DNA of 64,000 nucleotides from Pegea sp. RAD2-039 (GCA_034620365.1 JAQGEQ010000318.1:405570-469569); one strand, 5' to 3'. Positions 1 to 12,400 are shown, numbered from the stretch's first letter. Numbers and translations are program-made. The notes: a model not told the origin generated them from the letters alone.

Positions 1-1
1 G

Positions 2-316
2 TTATATTGTAAATTTATTTAATATTTTCATTTTATAAGATTCCCATTCATCTACATCAAACTTATCATCTTCATAATCAGTTATTTCATTCATAATCTG
101 AAAATAATTGATTCTTTCTAATGTTTTTTTATCATATTACAATTTATATATATGTTAAAAATGATATTTTATAAAATGTCAAATTAACACAAATACCATC
201 AAATAAAAAATAACATTTAGAAAGAAACCTTTTGACTCATATTTTCATTAGCAAGAAGAGATAAAGGATCTCCTGATAAAGGATTCATTGATGATAAGGG
301 ATCTACAAACTCAGCT
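2..316 (-). CDS. Possible VPS35L-like gene, two N-terminal-region exons
   Basis: Two minus-strand exons are seen, 229-316 and 2-97, separated by a 131-bp GT-AG intron (acceptor TTTTCAG) at phase 0. The first encodes AEFVDPLSSMNPLSGDPLSL followed by a short polar stretch. The second is acidic and contains DVDEWESYKMKILNKFTI, then reads into a TAA at 2-4. The paired VDPLS and DPLS motifs after AEF, followed by an acidic stretch and a W-K-IL-F/Y-T motif, resemble my recollection of the N-terminal region of VPS35L (C16orf62), a subunit of the retriever endosomal recycling complex. The first exon opens after a TAG acceptor, so an upstream exon is expected, but none is evident before the array begins near 507. 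The early stop suggests a truncated copy, or that the exon end is misjudged at the window edge. Confidence 0.45.
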
Positions 317-506
317 CTACAAATGAAAAATTGATTTATAATTATTACTAAAATTTATTTTGACAACAATTTAAGATAATTGAAAAGTGATTAAAATATG
401 AATACTTTGAAACAATTTTATTAAAAAGTTCAAATTTTATCCAAATAGTTCGTTTTAAAGTTTCTTTTGTTTTTAAAATTATTTGTTGGTATATGCAACG
501 ATTTTC
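317..506. other. AT-rich sequence between the left flank gene and the array
   Basis: I see no gene or repeat here. The first exon of the minus-strand VPS35L-like gene would be expected in or beyond this stretch, but no start codon with a usable splice donor is apparent. Confidence 0.4.
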
Positions 507-1885
507 AAATATTATCAGAGATTTATAGTAGTAAGTAAATATGCTGGAAGCATAAAGTTTGAGAGTAGGTAATTACTATTAATATATGATTATCTATCAC
601 GATGATTATCTAGGTTGAAATTCAATCAATTGTCTAAAGTCGTTTTATTTCCACAAATATTTCTCTTTGTTTAATAGATTAGTAGTTAGATTTACCTCCA
701 CAGTTTATAAAACCTAATATTTGACTATATTAAAATTTCAAGTCATTTTAGTGTAACCAACCATTATCCTTATAATAATAATGAAAGTTTTAGAAAAGTA
801 ATATTTTTTACTTTTTATAAAATTTATCGTATTTGGGTCATAAGATAAGATTTCAAAGAAATAATAATGAAATCAAAATAAAATATTTGGAAAGTAGTTA
901 GAAAAGACTCTTGTTGAAGCAGTTAATAATCAATTGTAAACTAAACTGAGTTTTTCAAATACGTTTCAGTGTTCACTTTCAGTAAAAGTTTAATTTTGAC
1001 ATTTGTATTTAGGAAATATTTATGTAAGTTATTGTTATAAAACATTTCAGTTTAAACAAAACTGTCAAATAATTTCAAAACTTTTATTAATTCATGCTTT
1101 TACAAACCACATTTATATAAATAATGAAATTTTAAAGTTAATAAATTATTATTATCAAACAACTATACAAAAAATTAAGTTTCAGTTTATCTAAGAATCA
1201 TTTTTCTATCATTGTTCATTATTAAATGTCAACCAGAATGTTGATCTTAAAACAGCAGAAAATTGAAGAAAATAAACTTCCAGAATTTTTAAATGAATGT
1301 TTTTACTACTAATTAGATGGAATAACAACGAATTGGAGAAAGGTTAAATCGATTGTATATAAAAATGTGGTTTATAAAATTAAGATAGATTCCACCTTTG
1401 TCGTAAAAGATACAAAAATATTTATACTTGATAAAGAGTAATGTTTCCTATCGAACGCTGAAGTTATCTTTCCAAACTATGGATGAATAAGTTGTTTCAA
1501 AAAAAGGTGTAATAGTAAACCATGAAAGAAAATTTTTATTTATTGATCTCGAATCTACTTTTTATATCATAAACATCTATATAATAGACTTCTATTGTAA
1601 ATTCAATAAATATATATAATTGAATTTCAATAGAGAAAGTATCAATTTCTTTCTATCTACATAGCTTACAAAATTCAGCAGAAATTCTTTTAGTTGTTTA
1701 ATAATTAATTTTCAGAGTTTTATTTACATTTTGAAAAAATAAATTAAAATAACTGTTTGACTTTATTGTTGTAAATAGTAAAAGATAATCCCTTTAATAA
1801 TCTCTTCAGCGACTTTTCATCAGCCACCTCATGATATCATCATGAAGCTTATTTCGGCTCACCAATAGCATCCTCAATACCATTA

Positions 1886-2100
1886 GAAGCTGATATCAGC
1901 ATCTGCATCAGTAGGACACCTGGTACATTTAATCTGGCATAATACAAAGCTATCTTTTAAAACCAAGGCGACCATTTATAGAGCGTTTGTCTCTTGTAGG
2001 CTATCGTACGTTAGCAAAACATGGACTTTGTCGAAAGCTAAAGAAATTAAAATAAAGACGTTCTATTTTCCATTTTTCTTGTCTCTGTCAAAAATTGAAT
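1886..2100 (+). mobile_element. Decayed LINE reverse-transcriptase fragment, unit 1
   Basis: Read in broken frames, this encodes a segment like SASASVGHLVHLIWHNTKLS, then FKTKATIYRAFVSC, then SKTWTLSKA. This matches the C-terminal end of many non-LTR retrotransposon reverse transcriptases (an S-A-S-x-x-FGRL element, then SLKTK-IYKAVV-TLLYGSETWTL). Only this piece is recognisable, with no endonuclease or tail. It sits at the same place in every unit, so it was inserted before the array expanded. Confidence 0.65.
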
Positions 2101-2554
2101 TTAACGTGACAGAAAAAGATGTCAAACTAGAAAGTTTTGAAGCAAACTAATCTGCCAACAATGTAGTTCATGCTAAACATCAAAGGCTTCACATGCTCTA
2201 CTACTTTTACTAATAATTTCAGAAAGGTCTTAAACAAATTATTTTTTCTAGTTACTATATAATGTTAATTATGAAAATGATTTTTCGATTTCTTTCAACA
2301 AGTTAGAGAAAATAAAAATATTTTTCTAATTTTCTAGATTGATTTATTTTTGAAATTAATTTATAGCGTTATACGTTTTTCTAATTTCGAATTATTCTAA
2401 CTTTTCCTGATGAGTCTTCTTATATGCTTTTAACAAATGTTAATATTATTTATTATTATTTAACATATATTGTAATTATTCATTTATAGATTTTCAAAAT
2501 TCAACTTATACTACTTTTATTTATAACTACCTATAATATAATTGTAAAATATTT

Positions 2555-2575
2555 GCCGCCGACGTAAATGGTTTT
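2555..2575 (+). promoter_or_regulatory. Invariant GC-rich element upstream of each gene
   Basis: The phrase TTGCCGCCGACGTAAATGG stands out in DNA of about 75% AT. It lies roughly 670 bp before the start codon and is unchanged in all eight units (near 11781, 18464, 27152, 33698, 41341, 50628 and 59367). It could be a distal promoter element or part of a 5' exon. There is no direct evidence of function. Confidence 0.3.
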
Positions 2576-3156
2576 CATCATTCGTTTTCAGATTACTGTC
2601 ATCTACTAATTAACTACTTGTAGCTAGCGTCTATCATTCGTGTAGTTGTCAATATTGTTAGTTGTCTTCTTATTACTTTGAATAAATCTCTTTATAAGAA
2701 TTATCTTTACTTTCATTGAAAGATTTATCATCGTTTTGTTTATCTACTATTTTTTTTTTAATTTTTGGAAAACATTTTTAATTAATCTTTTTCTAAATTT
2801 TTCTTTTTATATCAAACTTTTTTAATTTATTTTAGTGAAATATTTTTCTTTTAATTTTAAAGATGCTACTTGATTGAACTAATTTTTATAATTTAATACA
2901 TTTTCTTATGATTTTATATTTTTGTATTTAATTTTAACTAATTTAACCTTGGTAGTTTATGATTATAATAATTACTTTTTATCAAAATATGTTCGGCGTT
3001 TTACTGTTACAAGTTCTAAAATATTTCTTTTAAAAGTTTTAAAAAAATTGCTAATATTTAATTCAAATACTTTTTTTCTTTTGATATTATTTATTATTTA
3101 TTTTAGATTATTTATCCGATATTTCGATTTATTTGGTAGTTTTAAAATTAAACTGT

Positions 3157-3187
3157 TTATATAAATCAACTAATTCATTTATATAAC
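3157..3187 (+). promoter_or_regulatory. TATA-like core promoter candidates of gene 1
   Basis: Two TATATAA-type sequences lie about 45 to 75 bp before the start codon, one in tttatataaatc and one in tttatataacatc. The same pair precedes the other genes. The start codon context, catcaaaATGg, has A at -3 and G at +4, favourable for eukaryotic initiation. The transcription start is not determined. Confidence 0.35.
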
Positions 3188-3230
3188 ATCAGCAGTTGGT
3201 AGATTTTCTAAACTTGTTAAATACATCAAA

Positions 3231-6062
3231 ATGGTAGATAGATTAAATAGCAAAGTTGTTTTCGATTCAATTATGCCACCTACAGATGATAAAAGGTTAG
3301 TAGAATTTTGTGTCTTCACTTAAAATTGTTCGCTAAGTAAACTTACTTTAAATTCACTTTTTATTTGAAATAAACACAGATTAGAAAATTATTTATGTTG
3401 CATTTAAAAAGATTAATAACTTAAATTCTATCAATTTTAACTTGTAATTATTATATTTCTAAATTGTTTTAGAGTCATTTTAGTGTTACTCAATCATTTA
3501 AAAGAATTTAAATTTTATTGTTTTATTTATTTATAAATTTAAGAACTGAATTAAGTATTTTTGATTTTAATTATTCACTTTTTTTATTTTATCAAACTTG
3601 TTTCTAATTCTTTATTTATAATTTGATACTAAAGTAAATTATACTTTTGATAATTTTAGAGATGAAGTTTCGGAAGTTGATAATTGTACAAATCTTCATC
3701 AACTTAAACTGAATGACTCTCCTGAAGATTCTCAGGTTCAAGATGTTAACATCAAAGTGAAATTAAATGAATTTGAAAGAAGTTTCAATTGTGACAAACG
3801 TATATTAGTTGCTGCTTCACCTTATTTTGAAGCAATGTTTCGTGGTAAGTTAGATTCAAGATTCAACTTCAGTTGTAAAATAACTGAATATACAAAAAAC
3901 TATTTGAATTTATTAAGGTGGATTTAAAGAATCATATTCCCGTGAAGTTACCTTAAATGAGGTAGACCCAAATGTATTCTCTGATCTTCTAGGATACATT
4001 TACTCAAAAAAAATACAAATCAATCAAGAAAACGTTGAGAAACTGATGATTGCAGATTCCATGTATCAAATAAATGGTTTAGAGAAGTTATGTAGCAAGT
4101 AAGCTAGTTTTTTCAAATCCGTTTCTTTCAATAGTTTTTGTAATTATACTTTATCAATTACAGCTTTTTGGAAAGTCAAATAGAGATTTCCAACTGCTTC
4201 GAATTTGCAACATTTGCTGAGAATTATGGATTTTTGGAGCTTTCAACGAAAATAGGAAAATTTATTGGAAAAAACTTTATAGAAGTAAGAAAATAGAGAA
4301 ATGATATTTTTTTGGCTAAAACATTTTAAGTAGAAAGATTTTTTCTACTTCAAACTTAAATATTTATGAAATATTTACTTGCTTCGTTATTTCTACTGAT
4401 TTTGTTCTTTTCATATTTAATAAGAAAAAGTTTTTGATTGATCTCATGATATTTACCAGATTTCAAAAAGTGATGAATTCAAATTACAACCAGACTCTGT
4501 AATTTGTAAAATAATTTCAAACGATGAGCTTCATGTGATTTGTGAATCCCAAGTATTCAATGCTCTTTTAGATTGGATCAAATATGATTTAACTTCAAGA
4601 AAACATTGTTTAAATAAATTAATTAAGAACGTAAGTATCTAGAAACTATAAAGTTGTAGACTTGTGAGTATAAAATTGTGATTTCTCTAGGTACGATGCC
4701 ATTTAATAAATCCAAATTTTATTTGGATGAAATTAGAAAGTTGTGATGTAATTAGAGATACTTGTCATGAGTATCTCAGCAAGGTCCTCGATGACCTGAA
4801 AGCTTACATCCCAATTGAAAGTAAGCAAAGACAACTTGATATTCGGCAGGTAAGATTATTTAATTAAATACTTTTCACTTCAACCACTGACATATGACGT
4901 CACAGGTGATCTACATCATTAATGAATCCGATAGATCTGATGAGAAATCTTTGGAAAGTCAAAAGTTCCGTTTGTCTGAAACGGATGTTTGGTTTAAACT
5001 TCCGAAGATATGTCTTTCAGGAACTTTAAGATCTGTTGTCATCAACGGTTTCATTTATATGTTAAAGTGGAATGGTGATATGGAAAGGTTAGAAGCATGA
5101 AGCAAATGATGACATCATCATTGCAAACTAAATATGACGTCATCACATTTCTAGATACGACCCAATTTTAAATGAGTGGAAGAAGTGCAAAAGTTTAAAA
5201 GTTTATTATTTTTTTGAGATAGGATGGTCGAAAATGGAAGTTGTTGAAAATGAATTGTATCTTTTTCCTGTTAACACAATATTTAATAAGTGAGTGATGA
5301 AATGAGATTTCAACCAAAATTTCATTTGCCAAAAACTATTATGTTATTTCCAGATACGATCCGATCACTGATGAATGGACGCAAAGAGCTTCATTAAATA
5401 GAATTCGTGACTCTTTCGGTTGTGCTGTCTTCAACCGGATGTTGTATGTTGTCGGTGGTTACGATTTGAGAAACTCAGTTGCTAGTGTGGATAAATATGA
5501 TCCACAGAGGGACGAATGGAGTTCTGTAAAATCGATGTTGACACTTCGAAGGGATCTAGGTATTTTCTGATGACGTCACGATGACGTTTTGATCTTATGA
5601 TGATAACTAATTCTAAAATCATTAAAGATGTAGTCACACTTGGCAACTATATCTACGCCATTGGTGGTTATAATGAAGGAGCATATTTAAAGACTGTTGA
5701 AAGATACGATGTCCTCAATGATAATTGGGAGTTTGTAGCAAGTATGAAATATGCCAGGAGATGCCCAAAAGCTGTTGTCTTTAATAAGAAGATTTATGTT
5801 TTTGGTAAAACTTTTCTTATGTTTGGAATTGAAAATTTTTAATAAAATTTTTATGATGTTTACAACAATTTGCATAATTGTGATGAGCTTGTTGATTGTT
5901 TCAGGAGGTTATTATGGAGGAGAAGATGTAGAATTTGTCGAATGTTACAATGAAGTAACAAATGAATGGAAAGAAGTTGCAAGAACGAATGAAACAATTG
6001 AACATGTCATAGTCAGTTATCAACCATGTGTACCTGACATCTGTGTAAATTTCCCATTTTAA
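3231..6062 (+). CDS. Gene 1: BTB-BACK-Kelch protein (KLHL-like), 579 aa
   Basis: Eleven exons: 3231-3295, 3660-3844, 3918-4098, 4164-4284, 4460-4630, 4691-4849, 4906-5087, 5155-5289, 5354-5559, 5628-5804, 5905-6062. All junctions are GT-AG and phases agree throughout, giving 580 codons. Residues about 50-145 form a BTB domain (RILVAASPYFEAMF, then GGFKES), 150-255 a BACK domain, and 295-575 six Kelch blades with GG doublets and YDP...W signatures (YDPITDEW, YDPQRDEW, YDVLNDNW). The family typically links substrates to CUL3 ubiquitin ligase. Loops include NRIRDSFG and YNEGAYLK. Exon 8 differs from all other copies (KVYYFFEIGW). Intron 10 is 100 bp with an in-frame stop, unlike the 102 bp of the other copies. 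AATAAA overlaps the TAA stop. Confidence 0.9.
4895..5578 (+). promoter_or_regulatory. Three intronic TGACGTCA palindromes in gene 1
   Basis: The perfect 8-bp palindrome TGACGTCA occurs at 4895-4902 (intron 6, next to the acceptor), 5135-5142 (intron 7) and 5571-5578 (intron 9). It is the consensus cAMP-response (CREB/ATF) octamer. The same three positions are kept in the other genes, except intron 6 of gene 4, where it reads TGATTTCA. It could be a regulatory site or a shared ancestry signal of the introns. Confidence 0.35.
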
Positions 6063-6590
6063 TAAATAAATTTTACTAGTAGATTGCTGTGAAGTTTATT
6101 TTCAGTATAAAGTTGCTTTTGAGGTCGTGTTTATTTTCAAAAATATTTAGAATAAAATCAAAATGTTCTTTCATGAATATTTTCATATTTTTTAATTGTT
6201 TGATAATTTACAAAATATAAAAAAGTTTGTTAAATTTAGAGATTTGTTTTAATCATCAAATCAGATCTTTTTTGTTTGAAGTTTTTTAGAAATTGAAGTT
6301 CATTAAATTTTTAACAAATTTTTGTCTAATAAGAAACAAATTGTGTGAAATTAGAAAATTTATTAACGATACATCTTATAGTGAAGTTCTAAACAAAAGT
6401 AGGATTTGATTAATTACTAAAAGTTAACGATTTAAAGATTTGTTCATTCGTCATTTTCGACATAAACGAAAACGCATTCAGTTCTGACTACAAAATTTTA
6501 TAATAAATTGTTTAATCAAGATAAAAACTAAAAAAATATTTCACTTTATTCAACGAAATTTTGCAACTTTTCTAAATATTTTTATAAGTA

Positions 6591-6609
6591 TCATTGACCT
6601 CGTCAATGA
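6591..6609. repeat. Perfect 8-bp inverted repeat in spacer A
   Basis: TCATTGAC-CTC-GTCAATGA is a perfect hairpin with a 3-base loop. It is kept in every spacer A: 22498-22516, 30191-30209, 45383-45401, 54741-54759 and 63484-63502. Unit 3 carries a deletion of about 0.5 kb starting about 40 bp downstream of it. Its function is unknown. Confidence 0.5.
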
Positions 6610-8733
6610 TTTCATATAACATGATACCATGTTTCAAGGTTCTTGTGGTTTATTCTGTACATTAGTCTGACTTTCTCATTATTATTTCTTTGAATATTAT
6701 GATGAGATTAAATGTTAGTTGGCTCTGAAACTCGCCCAGAAACACAAACAGATTCACAAGGTTCTCTTATTATAGATTTTATGGTGATAACCAGAATTAC
6801 ATACAGATAGATATTTGAGGTTTTTAAACTTGTGGCCTGAAACATTTGCAGCGATGATATTGACCTCAATAATAAAAGCAATTACAGCAAATAACTTCTA
6901 TTTTTATCTGAAAAATAATTTCCTGGTGAGAGTTAACTCAAAGAATTTAAAGAATATTAACTTCACTAAACAAATTTGTCAAACTATTTTACTTGCTTAT
7001 AATATTATACAAAGAGAAAGTTTCTACAATTAGTTTACTATTTTAATGTATGCTCTTTACTTATAATAATATCAGAATAGTGAACACTGTTTCAAAGTTT
7101 TTATTAACATCAAATTTATCAAACTGAATATAAAGTATTAAGTTAAAAACAGACTAATATTTGATAATATGTCAAGTTAAAAATATACAAAATTTGTAAA
7201 TTGTACATATTTGACTGTTCATTATACATATCAAATTAACACATTAAAAGGCTTTCAATGCTAAAATATTAACAAAAAATATTAAATAGTTTATTTATAC
7301 TAATTATTAGCTAAAACATCACAGAAAAAAGCTTTTAAAATAAAGCATTTCCAAAATTATTGAAATGTTAAATCATATAAAAACTTAAACTTGCTTTTTA
7401 GATCTTTCAAAATTGGTTTGGTTCAATTATTTGAGTTAATCAGGAAATTAAAGAAGACTTTAAAATAAAAAAACAATCTTTCGGAACTAGATTGAAAAGT
7501 TTAGCATGAAAAATTTTAACAACTAAAGCTGATAAAAATAATAATTGAAATTAATAATCTTTTTGAAAATAGTTAAAACACTTTTTCACTGTAATTTCTA
7601 AAAGTGGAACAGATACTCATGAGAAAAGTTATGTGATTTTTGAAGAGATCTTGCTGATATAAAATATTTGTTTTTGTTAAAACAATTGTTTGATTTATAA
7701 AATGTTACAAAATAAGTCTTGAAAACGCTCAAGTCACAAAGAAAACGGTTTGAAAAAGTTTAATTAAAATGCTGAATATTCTGAAGGGAAATGTCATCTA
7801 TTGAGAAACCATCAAATTATGAGTTTTAATAACTTCTGTTATTCTCATTTGACAGGTTTTCTTATCTGACTACAAATCGTCAGACTTTTGTCCAGCTGTT
7901 GATACAAAATTAATAATTTTAAGAAATCAAATATAACAAGTTTTACTTTTACAGCTTAAATTAAAATTTCCTGATAATCATTTCAATACAAACTGTATGT
8001 CCTCTTCTTGTGCAAAAAAAACTTTTTACATTTCTGCTTAATTTTTTTAAAGTAATTTTACTTACGACAAAAATTGAATATTTTGTAGAAAGACCCTTCG
8101 TGAACATATGAAGAATAACCCATAAAATCAAAAAACGCAATTCCACTTTGCTTATGCTTATTTTCTTTCCTATTTTCAAAACACGAAAAATTGAAATTGG
8201 ATATAGAGGATACAACTTTAGATTTTAATGTCTTGTTTATAAACTGGTTTAATTTTAGTTGTTTACTCAATTTTCACGGGAAATAACTTTATCTTTACAA
8301 GTAATTTCATTTGAAAACTTTTTAGTAAAAAATTAACATAAGGGTAGATATTTGAAACCGTTTAAAAAATTTAACACAAAGTTATAAACTTACTGTCTAT
8401 AAATATATAATAATCCTAAACATGATAAAAGTTTAACTGGATTTAGATAACAAATTTAGAAGCAAACATTTTATCAGATCTTCATCTTTTTGTTTATCAG
8501 TAACTTCTTCTTTTGCAGGACTTTTGGTAACATTATCATCAGTTACTGGGAAAGTATCAGGTTTTGGCGATGTCAAAAATTATAAATTAAATGATTTCAG
8601 ATAAATATATTTAAATATATATATATTGAATAGATATAGAAAGTTATAAGTTGCAAAAAATCAAGACTAATAATAATTTTATTTATGGTAATTTAATTTT
8701 TTTATACATTGTTACAAAAGCTCGATAATAAGA

Positions 8734-8982
8734 TCAAGAAATTATAGCAAATAGACCAGATCGTCTTCTAGATCCAAAAATTATGCTTACTAATTGGTGT
8801 TGAAGTACCAAGTGATGCAAATGTAAGTAAAAAGGTACTACTTGATATTGAAGTACCAAGTGGTGCAAATGTAAGTATGCTTTTACACATTTTACACAGA
8901 CAACTTTTACTGTCTCATATCCCCCACAAACTAAGCATCGCATCTTAACCGCTTTACTGCAATTAACTTCGTTCCACTTCAT
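8734..8982 (-). CDS. Hypothetical CxxC protein with 16-aa repeats, unit 1
   Basis: An 82-codon minus-strand ORF. It starts MKWNEVNCSKAVKMRCLVCG and has two CxxC pairs 11 residues apart (CLVC and CVKC), a possible metal-binding knuckle. It then has 1.7 copies of a 16-residue repeat (YLHLHHLVLQYQVVPF). I do not recognise a family. It may be a first exon, a decayed gene or chance. The reading frame survives in units 3, 6 and 7 despite repeat-number change, which mildly favours coding, but the DNA is near-identical anyway. Confidence 0.25.
   Translation of the reverse strand: MKWNEVNCSKAVKMRCLVCGGYETVKVVCVKCVKAYLHLHHLVLQYQVVPFYLHLHHLVLQHQLVSIIFGSRRRSGLFAIIS
8800..8879. repeat. 48-bp minisatellite, 1.7 copies, unit 1
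   Basis: Repeat phrase ttgaagtaccaagtgatgca, 48 bp period. The period is a multiple of three, so it adds whole 16-residue blocks to the minus-strand ORF. Confidence 0.75.
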
Positions 8983-9410
8983 TAATCTTTAATTTTATTC
9001 ACTAAAAAATAAATGAGTTAAATATTGTTACAGGGTTAAGTTTTTGAACAGATATTAAATTTGATATTTTACAATTTACTTTTGTATTTGTTTTTACAGA
9101 AGAATTATCTATAGAAATATCTTAAGATAACCTAGAGGTATTTCTTGGACGATGCTAACTGCTATAATTTGCAAAGAACAAAGTTTGTCGGTGAACTTGT
9201 CAAGAAATTTCATGTTTAGTAAAAACGCTGTTTGTTAATTAACTTTTTGATAAAATTAATCTAAAACTAACTACAAAAGATTGGTCTCGACCTGTCAAAG
9301 TAACGTGGTCTGATATTCGAGTTCCTCTCTTGTTCAAATTACAGAAACGAGAACTACATATGTCAGTCATCAATCAAACATATCCAAAAATTAATTCAAC
9401 TTACTATGTA

Positions 9411-12400
9411 ACTTGGTCAGCATTTACAGTCATTACACGTGTAACTTCATTTTGTATTTTTACAGTATTACGTTTTAACCAAAACTGAATTTGATTTAAA
9501 AATTTATTATAAGAGTTTCTATGAGGCTATAAATTATTCAGGAATTGTGCAAAAATGAAAGTCCCATGATCGTATATGTTTGCAGCTGTAACTTTTTCAA
9601 ATATTATCAGAGATTTATAGTAGTAAGTGCATATGCTGGAAGCATAAAGTTTGAAAGGTGGTAATTACTTCAGTTTTTTAATGCCAAAGCTTCGTATTCG
9701 AAAGCTGATGAAAGCATTACATTAAGAAAGTTTACTTTAATAAGCTCATATCAATGTAAGATTGTTTACTAAATTATTTGATAAAGAAAGTAAAAATTTC
9801 AAAATATAGACTATAGAAACTATCACGATGATTATCTAGGTTAAAATTCAATCAAATGTCTAACGTTATTTTATTTCTATAAATATTTCTCTTTGTTTAA
9901 TAAATTATTGGTTAGATTTACCTCCACAGTTTATAAAACCTAATATTTGACTATATTAAAATTTCAAGTCATTTTAGTGTAACCAACTAATATCCTTATA
10001 ATAATAATGAAAGTTTTAGAAAAGTAAAATTTTTTACTTTTTATAAAATTTATCGTATTTGGGTCATAAGATAAGATTTTAAAGAAATAATAATGAAATC
10101 GAAATAAAATATTTGGAAAGTAGTTAGAAAATAATCTTGTTGAAATAGTTAATAATCAATTGTAAACTAAACTGAGTTTTTTAAAGACGTTTCAGTGTTC
10201 ACTTTCAGTAAAAGTTCAATTTTGACATCTGTATTTAGGAAATATTGATGTAAGTTATTGTTATAAAACATTTCAGTTTAAACAAAACTGACAAATAATT
10301 TCAAAACTTTTATTAATTCATGCTTTTACAAACCACATTTATATAAATAATGAAATTTTAAAGTTAAGAAATCATTATTACCAAACAACTATACAATATA
10401 TTAAGTTTCAGTTGATCTAAGATTCATTTTTCTATCATTGTTCATTATTAAATGTTGACCAGAATGTTGATCTTAAAACAGCAGAAAATTGAAGAAAATA
10501 AACTTCCAGAATTGTTAAATGAATGTTTTTACTACTAATTAGATGGAATAACAACGAACTAGAGAAAAGTTAAATCAGTTGTATATAAAAATGTTGCTTA
10601 TAAAATTTAGATAGATTCCAACTTTGTCGTCAAAGATACAAAATATTTATACTTGATTAAGAGTAATGTTTCCTATCTAACGCTGAAGTTGTCTTTCCAA
10701 ACTATAAATGAATATAGTTGTTTCAAAAAAAGGTGTAATAGTAAACCATGAAAGCAAATTTTTATTTATTGATCTCGAATTTACTTTTCATATCATAAAC
10801 ATCTATATAATAGACTTCTATTGTAAATTCAATAAATATATATAATTGAATTTCAATAGAGAAAGTATCAATTTCTTTCCATCTACATAGCTTACAAAGT
10901 TCAGCAGAAATTCTTTCAGTTGTTTAATAATTAATTTTCAGAGTTTTCATTACATTTTAAAATAAGTATAATAAAATAACTGTTTGACTTAATTGCTGTA
11001 ACTAATAAAAGATAATCCCTTTAATAATCTCTTCAGCGACTTTTCATCAGCCACCTCATGATAGCATCATGAAGCTTATTTCGGCTAACCAATAACATCA
11101 TTAATGTCAATAGAAGCCGAAATCAGCATCTGCATCAGTAGGACACCTGATACATTTAATTTGGCATAATACAAAGCTATCTTTTAAAACCAAGGCGACC
11201 ATTTATAGAGCGTTTGTCTCTTGTACGCTATCGTACGTTAGCAAAACATGGACTTTGTCGAAAGCTAAAGAAATTAAAATAAAGACGTTCTATTTTCCAT
11301 TTATGTTGTCTCTGTCAAAAATTGAATTTAACGTGACAGAAAAAGATGTCAAACTAGAAAGTTTTGAAGCAAACTAATCTGACAACAATGTAGTTCATGC
11401 TAAACATCAAAGGCTTCACATGCTCTACTACTTTTACTAATAATTTCAGAAAGGTCTTAAACAAATTATTTTTTCTAGTTACTATATAATGTTAATTATG
11501 AAAATGATTTTTCGATTTCCTTCAACAAGTTAGAGAAAATAAAAATATTTTTCTAATTTTCTAGATTGATTTATTTTTGAAATTATTTTGTAGCGTTTTA
11601 CGTTTTTCTGATTTTGAATTATTCTAACTTTTCCTGATGAGTCTTCTTATATGCTTTTAACAAATGTTAATATTATTTATTATTATTTAACATATATTGT
11701 AATTATTCATTTATAGATTTACAAAATTCAACTTATACTACTTTTATTTATAACTACCTATAATATAATTGTAAAATATTTTGCCGCCGACGTAAATGGT
11801 TTTCATCATTCGTTTTCAGATTACTGTCATCTGCTAATTAACTACTTGTAGCTAGCGTCTATCATTCTTGTAGTTGTCATTATTCTTAGTTGCTTCTAAT
11901 TACTTTGAATAAATCTCTTTATAAGAATTATCTTTACTTTCATTGAAAAATTTACCATCGTTTTGTTTTATCTAATATTTTTTTAATTTTTGGAAAACAT
12001 TTTTAATTAATCTTTTTCTAAATTTTTCTTTTTATATCAAACTTTATTAATTTATTTTAGTAAAATATTTTCTTTTAATTTTAATGATGCTACTTGATTG
12101 AAATATTTTTATAATTTATCTCATTTTCTTATGATTTTATTATTTTGTATTTGAATTTAACTTGTTTAAACTTGGTGGTTTATAATTATAATAATTACTT
12201 TTTATCAAAATATGTTCGGCGTTTTACTGTTACAAGTTCTAAAAAATTTCTTTTAAAAGTTTTAAAAAAATTGCTAATATTTAATTCAAATACTTTTTTT
12301 CTTTTGATATTATTTATTATTTATTTTAGATTATTTATCCGATATTTCGATTTATTTGGTAGTTTTAAAATTAAACTGTTTATATAAATCTACTAATTCA

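Larger units (their letters stand above)
507..3230 (+). other. Unit 1 upstream block
   Basis: Non-coding block shared by all units. It begins at the phrase ttcaaatattatcagagat, equivalent to about 9597 in unit 2, so unit 1 lacks the first 190 bp or so of the block. It carries the LINE relic at 1886-2100, a GC-rich invariant element near 2556 and TATA-like sequence just before the gene. Short ORFs at 1003-1194 and 2922-3164 are AT-rich and broken or absent in other units, so I do not call them genes. Confidence 0.7.
6063..9410. other. Spacer A of unit 1
   Basis: Begins with a 3' UTR-like tail shared by both spacer types, then A-specific sequence. It holds a short hairpin at 6591-6609 and a + ORF at 6815-7033 (72 codons, similar in units 4, 6, 7 and 8). 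Overlapping minus ORFs lie at 7961-8270. A minus-strand stretch near 8450-8560 reads like protein (TSPKPDTFPVTDDNVTKSPA) but has no acceptor or start. The CxxC ORF with tandem repeats lies at 8734-8982. These may be remnants of one minus-strand gene, but I could not join them by valid splice sites. Confidence 0.5.

Noticed and set aside
2922..3164. 80-codon + ORF upstream of gene 1, with versions at 12145, 18829 and 50993
   Set aside because: AT-rich, starts on a non-ATG codon, different lengths and stops among units, overlaps the TATA-like region. Better explained as promoter-proximal sequence.
4894..5100. 68-codon + ORF with a Kelch-like translation
   Set aside because: It is exon 7 of gene 1 read from within intron 6 into intron 7. 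The real coding span is 4906-5087.
5751..6062. 103-codon + ORF over the end of gene 1
   Set aside because: Runs out of frame through exon 10 and intron 10 before entering exon 11 in frame. The spliced model explains it.
7961..8270. Overlapping minus ORFs in spacer A (84 and 70 codons)
   Set aside because: Two frames of the same DNA. A possible 32-bp intron leads at once to a stop. Identity across units reflects recent duplication, not coding constraint.
8800..8879. CRISPR-like array
   Set aside because: Head-to-tail 48-bp minisatellite with no spacers, in a eukaryotic genome.
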